Shown piece by piece: positions 13,325 through 16,871 of a DNA stretch of 16,871 nucleotides (positions within the stretch are counted from its first letter, which is position 1; the number at the start of each line of letters is the position of its first letter). The stretch is from Saprospiraceae bacterium (GTDB lineage Bacteria; Bacteroidota; Bacteroidia; Chitinophagales; Saprospiraceae). The stretch is from NCBI GenBank assembly GCA_013361075.1, contig JABWAJ010000072.1, positions 1 through 16,871 on the forward strand, written 5' to 3'. A program made the translations under genes and the position numbers. The notes beneath the pieces were generated by a model that worked only from the letters and a program-made list of their open reading frames with translations, made no database searches and was not told where the DNA came from.

Positions 13325-14248
13325 ATGGATAAAAAAACGCTCTCAGAATACATTCGCCGCAATGAACTGGATGCTTTTTTCAAAGCGGCTACGCAAATGA
13401 AAAATGCGGGTGAAGCCTGGCAAAATGAGTTGATTTTGCTGGAACGCCGGTTTGTTGAACTGGAAGATCAGGAAGGCGACGGGGTTTTGTCGCCCGAAGA
13501 AGCATCCCGGTTGCGCAACGGCATCAGCCGGGATGCCATGAAACTTCTGGAAGAACTCGGTGCTTTTCAACCCCTCCATCCAGCCTCCCAAAACGTTCGC
13601 AAATTGAAAAAATCCACATTGTGGCTGTTGCTGGGCGCAGGTATGCTGGTGGCTTTGCTGGTTTGGCAATTTAGATTATCCAAAGAAAAAAACAGGAAAA
13701 CTGAACAGGAAACAACGATCGTAAAGCCCGCTGAAAATTCCGGAAAGTCAAATCCGGAAATTGAAAACCAGACCGATCCTCAAACCAAAGTGGCTCCGGA
13801 TAAAAAAACAACGCCAGAAACAACCCAAAAACGCCTGCCATCAGCGCCCGAACAAATCAGCAAAAGTGGCGTTGCCTTAAAAGTGAGCGGCAACAACGAT
13901 GAGTTCGATGCAGAAATAGCCAGTTTTTTGGAAAAAGTCTTGCTCGAAAAAGGGATTGCGACCTACCCCGTTGAGAAAGGCGGCTCTTATGCGGCGGCAA
14001 TAGATTGCAGGTTTTCGGTTAACGAAACCCGAACCAGAACAAGGGACGGCCAGGATGTTTTAAAATCGGTGATCATCCTGTCGCTGACCGCCCGCAATTC
14101 GGACAATGTGGTGTGTTATACAAAACGTTTTACTTCGAATGCCCAAATAATGCGTCCGGGAGATGCAGCAAACGAAGCCATTAAAAAGGGGTTAAAAAGC
14201 CTGCGGGAAGCCATTAAAGCTTCAGGAATACAGGCTTGTGCGGATTGA
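13325..14248 (+). CDS. Single-pass membrane protein with N-terminal effector-associated (EAD11-like) domain
   Basis: This 307-residue protein has three parts. Residues about 5-80 are all-helical: LSEYIRRNELDAFFKAATQM, then NELILLERRFVELEDQEGDG, then LSPEEASRLRNGISRDAMKL. They match the pattern of the Bacteroidota effector-associated domain EAD11, in which a short helix pair is followed by 'E.ILL..R...L..D...G.IS.EEA...RNRI...LL.LL'. EADs are described as adaptor domains that recruit partners with the same domain in NTPase-, peptidase- or TIR-containing conflict systems. A transmembrane helix follows (97-116, STLWLLLGAGMLVALLVWQF), then a Lys/Glu/Thr/Pro-rich linker (about 118-180). The C-terminal alpha/beta domain (about 182-303) is not recognised with certainty; it recalls the CsgG/LPP20/LpoB-type fold (FDAEIASFLEKVLLEKGI...AAAIDCRFSV). 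The EAD is probably cytoplasmic and the C-terminal domain periplasmic. The gene has its own promoter, and the next gene starts 26 bp later. Confidence 0.72.
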   Translation: MDKKTLSEYIRRNELDAFFKAATQMKNAGEAWQNELILLERRFVELEDQEGDGVLSPEEASRLRNGISRDAMKLLEELGAFQPLHPASQNVRKLKKSTLWLLLGAGMLVALLVWQFRLSKEKNRKTEQETTIVKPAENSGKSNPEIENQTDPQTKVAPDKKTTPETTQKRLPSAPEQISKSGVALKVSGNNDEFDAEIASFLEKVLLEKGIATYPVEKGGSYAAAIDCRFSVNETRTRTRDGQDVLKSVIILSLTARNSDNVVCYTKRFTSNAQIMRPGDAANEAIKKGLKSLREAIKASGIQACAD

Positions 14249-14274
14249 TGATCACCTTTTTATCTCTCTGAGCC

Positions 14275-16871
14275 ATGAATAACAACTACGTTTTTTTTAG
14301 CCTTATTACTTTTCTAACCGTCTTTTCTTCAACCCTTTACGGCCAATGGTCAGCGCACCGAACTCCCGTTGGCAAATACATCTCTTCCCTTGCTTTTGTT
14401 GGGGATCAGGTATTTGCACAATCAAATAGTCCGAATAGCACTTTATTTGAAACCGTTACCGCTCAAAATGGTGGTACCTGGATGAACCTTGTTGTTCCTG
14501 AGGATACTTTATGCCCGGGCGGCCTGTGTAAATCCAAAACCATTGAATCGGAGAACGGACATTTATACTATGTCAATCCCAACGGATGGCCCGGATTTGC
14601 TTATAAATCGGATGATGCCGGTCAATCCTGGAACCTCGTGATTCCACATTATTCTGATTTTTTGGAAGTGCTTTTTTCAGGCGATTATATTTTTGCCTCC
14701 ACAAGCAACGTAGTCTGGCGCTCCAACAGCGACGGGCTCGAAAGCCATAATTCCTTCGTTTCCCAAACCAACTGGAATATTTCTGCTATTTGTCAGTGGG
14801 CCGATAAACTATTGGTACTCGACGGCATCGGCCTTTGGGTGTCAGCCAATTCCGGCGATACCTGGACCCAGTTGACCAGCGCCATCACGACAGTAGGCCT
14901 TTCTTATCAGGATGCCGATCTTTTTGCTTTTGGCAACAGCATTTTCCTTTCTGCCAGGGCCCAGGGCCTGCACACGTCCATCGATGGCGGTACCACCTGG
15001 GATTTGCTGCCATTCCCTGGCGGGCAATACGTGCGTTCCATGATCGAATACAACGGGAAGCTTTTTTGCGGGGATGGAAAAAGTTTGTTTACTTCCACCG
15101 ACGGCGGACTAACCTGGGTGAAAGAATTGGCAGCCCCGGGCCCCAGTGTGCTTAAAATAAATGGCAATGAAATTTGGATGGGAACCGACTTCGGGGCATT
15201 CAAATCAACCGACGGCGGCAAAAACTGGTATGCGTTAAACCTCGGATTGCACCGCCCTTTGTATGGGACCACGCCGTATGGGCCAACCATCAACAAAACG
15301 CTGTTTTCCCATGCCGGACGTTTGTTTCTTTCTACCGAATTTGGCCTGTTCGATACTCCTGACGACGGCGCGACCTGGCGCTACGCAGGAAATTTTGCCG
15401 ACGTCACCGGAGGCATAGATGGCGACACTTCCTTAGCCATACGCGACAACTACCAATGGGGCTATAACTGGTATTATACCCGCGATACCGGGCAGACGTG
15501 GCAGGCTTTCCCCATGCCGCCCAATACGCCTGCTACGTACAACCCTCTGATGTATGCCAACGGGTATTACCATGCCTTCGTCAATTCATTTTGTTACCGA
15601 ACCAACAATTTTGGACAAGATTGGGAACAACTGCCGGTTGATTTTGGCGCTCCTGTCAGGCAGGCCGTTTTTTCACAGGGGAAAATTTTTGCTGTTACTT
15701 CCGGTAACGGCTATTTCATATCTACCGATTTGGGGATGAACTGGACAAATCCGGGGCAGTCCTCCTGGCCTGATTTGCAACTTTACGCCGATGCACAACA
15801 GATTTACGCCCATTATGGATTCTATTATTACCGCTACGATACCGATCACTGGCAGAATATCCCGTTTCCCGAGCCGGGGAATTATACGCTGGTCGTGGGC
15901 ACTGAAACGGTATTTGCTTACAGACTGGATTCACCGTACACCCATAAACTACTGGCATCCGACAACAACGGCGAACACTGGGCCAACATCCTTGGCCAAC
16001 ACCCCTACCTGAACGACCTTGGTTTCGACCTGGGCGCAGGCGCATTTGGCCTCCACAACAACCACTTTTATACTTTTGGCCGAGGCACAACCGACGGGTC
16101 ATTGCCCTCACTCTGGAAATTAGAAGCTGGCGAACCAGGTAATCCGATCCGAACGGGTAAAGTTTTTTTTGATCATAACAACAACGGCATTCCGGAGCCT
16201 TTGGAAACGGGGATTCCCAATGCCGAAGTCAGTACGCCTTCTGTTCAGGCGATTACCGATGCATCGGGGGATTTTGCTTTGTTTTCAGGAACTGTGGGCG
16301 ATACGATCCGGCCGTTTTTTACCAATCCAAACTGGACGAGTACTCCTCCGTTCCACATTCTGACTACCAATCCGCAATCGTATCATTTTGCCATCACGCC
16401 ACTTCCCGGCGCACCAGATCTGGTCGTAACCGCTACGGCAACGGCACCGTTTCGCCCCGGGTTCATGACTTCAGTGAAAATCCGGGTGGTTAATACCGGT
16501 GCAGTGAGCACCACAGGTACCCTGCGTTTTGTCAAATCCAATGCTGTTGGTGTTGCTTCCACTACGCCGTCTGCGAATCTGTTTGTTGCTGACACAGTCA
16601 CCTGGAACTTTGATTTGTTCCCTTTTGCGGCAAGCGAATATTATGTATTGCTGGAAACACCCAATTCGGTGCCTCTCGGCGATGTGCTGTCTTTTTTGGC
16701 GGAAGCCATCCCGGATATTGCAGACAGTGCTCCTGCTGACAATGTGGTCAGTTTTTCGGAAACGGTGGTCGGTTCATTCGACCCCAATGACAAAACCGTT
16801 AACCCAGTGCGGATCAGCACCGCAGCTGCCCAAAATGGCACATGGCTGGATTACACCATCCGTTTTCAAAA
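14275..16871 (+). CDS. Large exported Asp-box beta-propeller protein (BNR/YCF48-like) with DUF11-like region, 3' end beyond the window
   Basis: The frame is open from ATG 14275 to the window end, giving 865 full codons. It begins with signal peptide MNNNYVFFSLITFLTVFSST followed by LYGQ. About 600 residues then form one or two beta-propellers built on repeated Asp-box motifs: SDDAGQSW, SANSGDTW, SIDGGTTW, STDGGLTW, STDGGKNW, TPDDGATW, TRDTGQTW, TNNFGQDW, STDLGMNW and SDNNGEHW. From about residue 619 there is an SdrD B-like module (RTGKVFFDHNNNGIPEPLET). A DUF11-like domain follows (LVVTATATAPFRPGF...VRVVNTG-type segment). The characteristic GSFDPNDKTVNP begins at about 833 and normally precedes the last domain of Bacteroidota T9SS cargo. 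A type A sorting domain is therefore expected beyond the window. Its 26-bp distance from the EAD gene and the lack of a terminator suggest co-transcription. No catalytic residues of a sialidase are evident, so a structural or binding role is more likely. Confidence 0.88.
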   Translation, partial: MNNNYVFFSLITFLTVFSSTLYGQWSAHRTPVGKYISSLAFVGDQVFAQSNSPNSTLFETVTAQNGGTWMNLVVPEDTLCPGGLCKSKTIESENGHLYYVNPNGWPGFAYKSDDAGQSWNLVIPHYSDFLEVLFSGDYIFASTSNVVWRSNSDGLESHNSFVSQTNWNISAICQWADKLLVLDGIGLWVSANSGDTWTQLTSAITTVGLSYQDADLFAFGNSIFLSARAQGLHTSIDGGTTWDLLPFPGGQYVRSMIEYNGKLFCGDGKSLFTSTDGGLTWVKELAAPGPSVLKINGNEIWMGTDFGAFKSTDGGKNWYALNLGLHRPLYGTTPYGPTINKTLFSHAGRLFLSTEFGLFDTPDDGATWRYAGNFADVTGGIDGDTSLAIRDNYQWGYNWYYTRDTGQTWQAFPMPPNTPATYNPLMYANGYYHAFVNSFCYRTNNFGQDWEQLPVDFGAPVRQAVFSQGKIFAVTSGNGYFISTDLGMNWTNPGQSSWPDLQLYADAQQIYAHYGFYYYRYDTDHWQNIPFPEPGNYTLVVGTETVFAYRLDSPYTHKLLASDNNGEHWANILGQHPYLNDLGFDLGAGAFGLHNNHFYTFGRGTTDGSLPSLWKLEAGEPGNPIRTGKVFFDHNNNGIPEPLETGIPNAEVSTPSVQAITDASGDFALFSGTVGDTIRPFFTNPNWTSTPPFHILTTNPQSYHFAITPLPGAPDLVVTATATAPFRPGFMTSVKIRVVNTGAVSTTGTLRFVKSNAVGVASTTPSANLFVADTVTWNFDLFPFAASEYYVLLETPNSVPLGDVLSFLAEAIPDIADSAPADNVVSFSETVVGSFDPNDKTVNPVRISTAAAQNGTWLDYTIRFQ

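Overview
The window looks like chromosomal DNA from a Bacteroidota bacterium, most likely of a Saprospiria-like lineage, although the lineage is an inference. The evidence is: C-terminal sorting domains of the type IX secretion system (T9SS), both type A and the gliding-motility-associated type B; promoter elements of the Bacteroidota TAnnTTTG type; gene starts without clear Shine-Dalgarno sequences; and a protein with what looks like a Bacteroidota-type effector-associated domain. No tRNA, rRNA, CRISPR array or intact insertion sequence was seen.

Layout, left to right. (1) Bases 1-5760 hold two large exported repeat proteins on the + strand: the 3' part of a type B-sorted adhesin-like protein, then a complete 1005-residue type A-sorted protein built around an 852-bp tandem duplication. 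They end at a strong hairpin terminator. (2) Bases 5760-9764 hold small accessory genes: a minus-strand relic of an AbiEi-type antitoxin, a GNAT acetyltransferase, a WYL-domain regulator followed by a DinB-family protein, and a minus-strand arsR - AHSA1/SRPBCC - DoxX operon. A perfect 13-bp inverted repeat covers the promoter of that operon and is probably its operator. (3) Bases 9816-11811 look like an acquired or reworked region: a decayed 5' fragment of a GMC oxidoreductase gene, an AT-rich gap, and an AT-rich gene for a type A-sorted secreted protein. The 3' end of that gene overlaps, tail to tail, a small minus-strand lipoprotein gene. (4) Bases 12060-16871 hold a PLP-dependent class V aminotransferase of the cysteine-desulfurase-like VC1184 type (without the usual catalytic cysteine), a single-pass membrane protein with an N-terminal EAD11-like domain behind a near-consensus promoter, and the 5' part of a large exported Asp-box beta-propeller protein that runs off the window.

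Four gene groups are large surface or secreted proteins that would depend on T9SS genes elsewhere. Between them lie small stress or small-molecule genes with dedicated regulators. The item closest to a little-described system is the EAD11-like membrane protein at 13325-14248, because such domains recruit partners in Bacteroidota conflict and signalling systems and no partner is visible here. All calls come from reading the sequence by eye; no database search was run.
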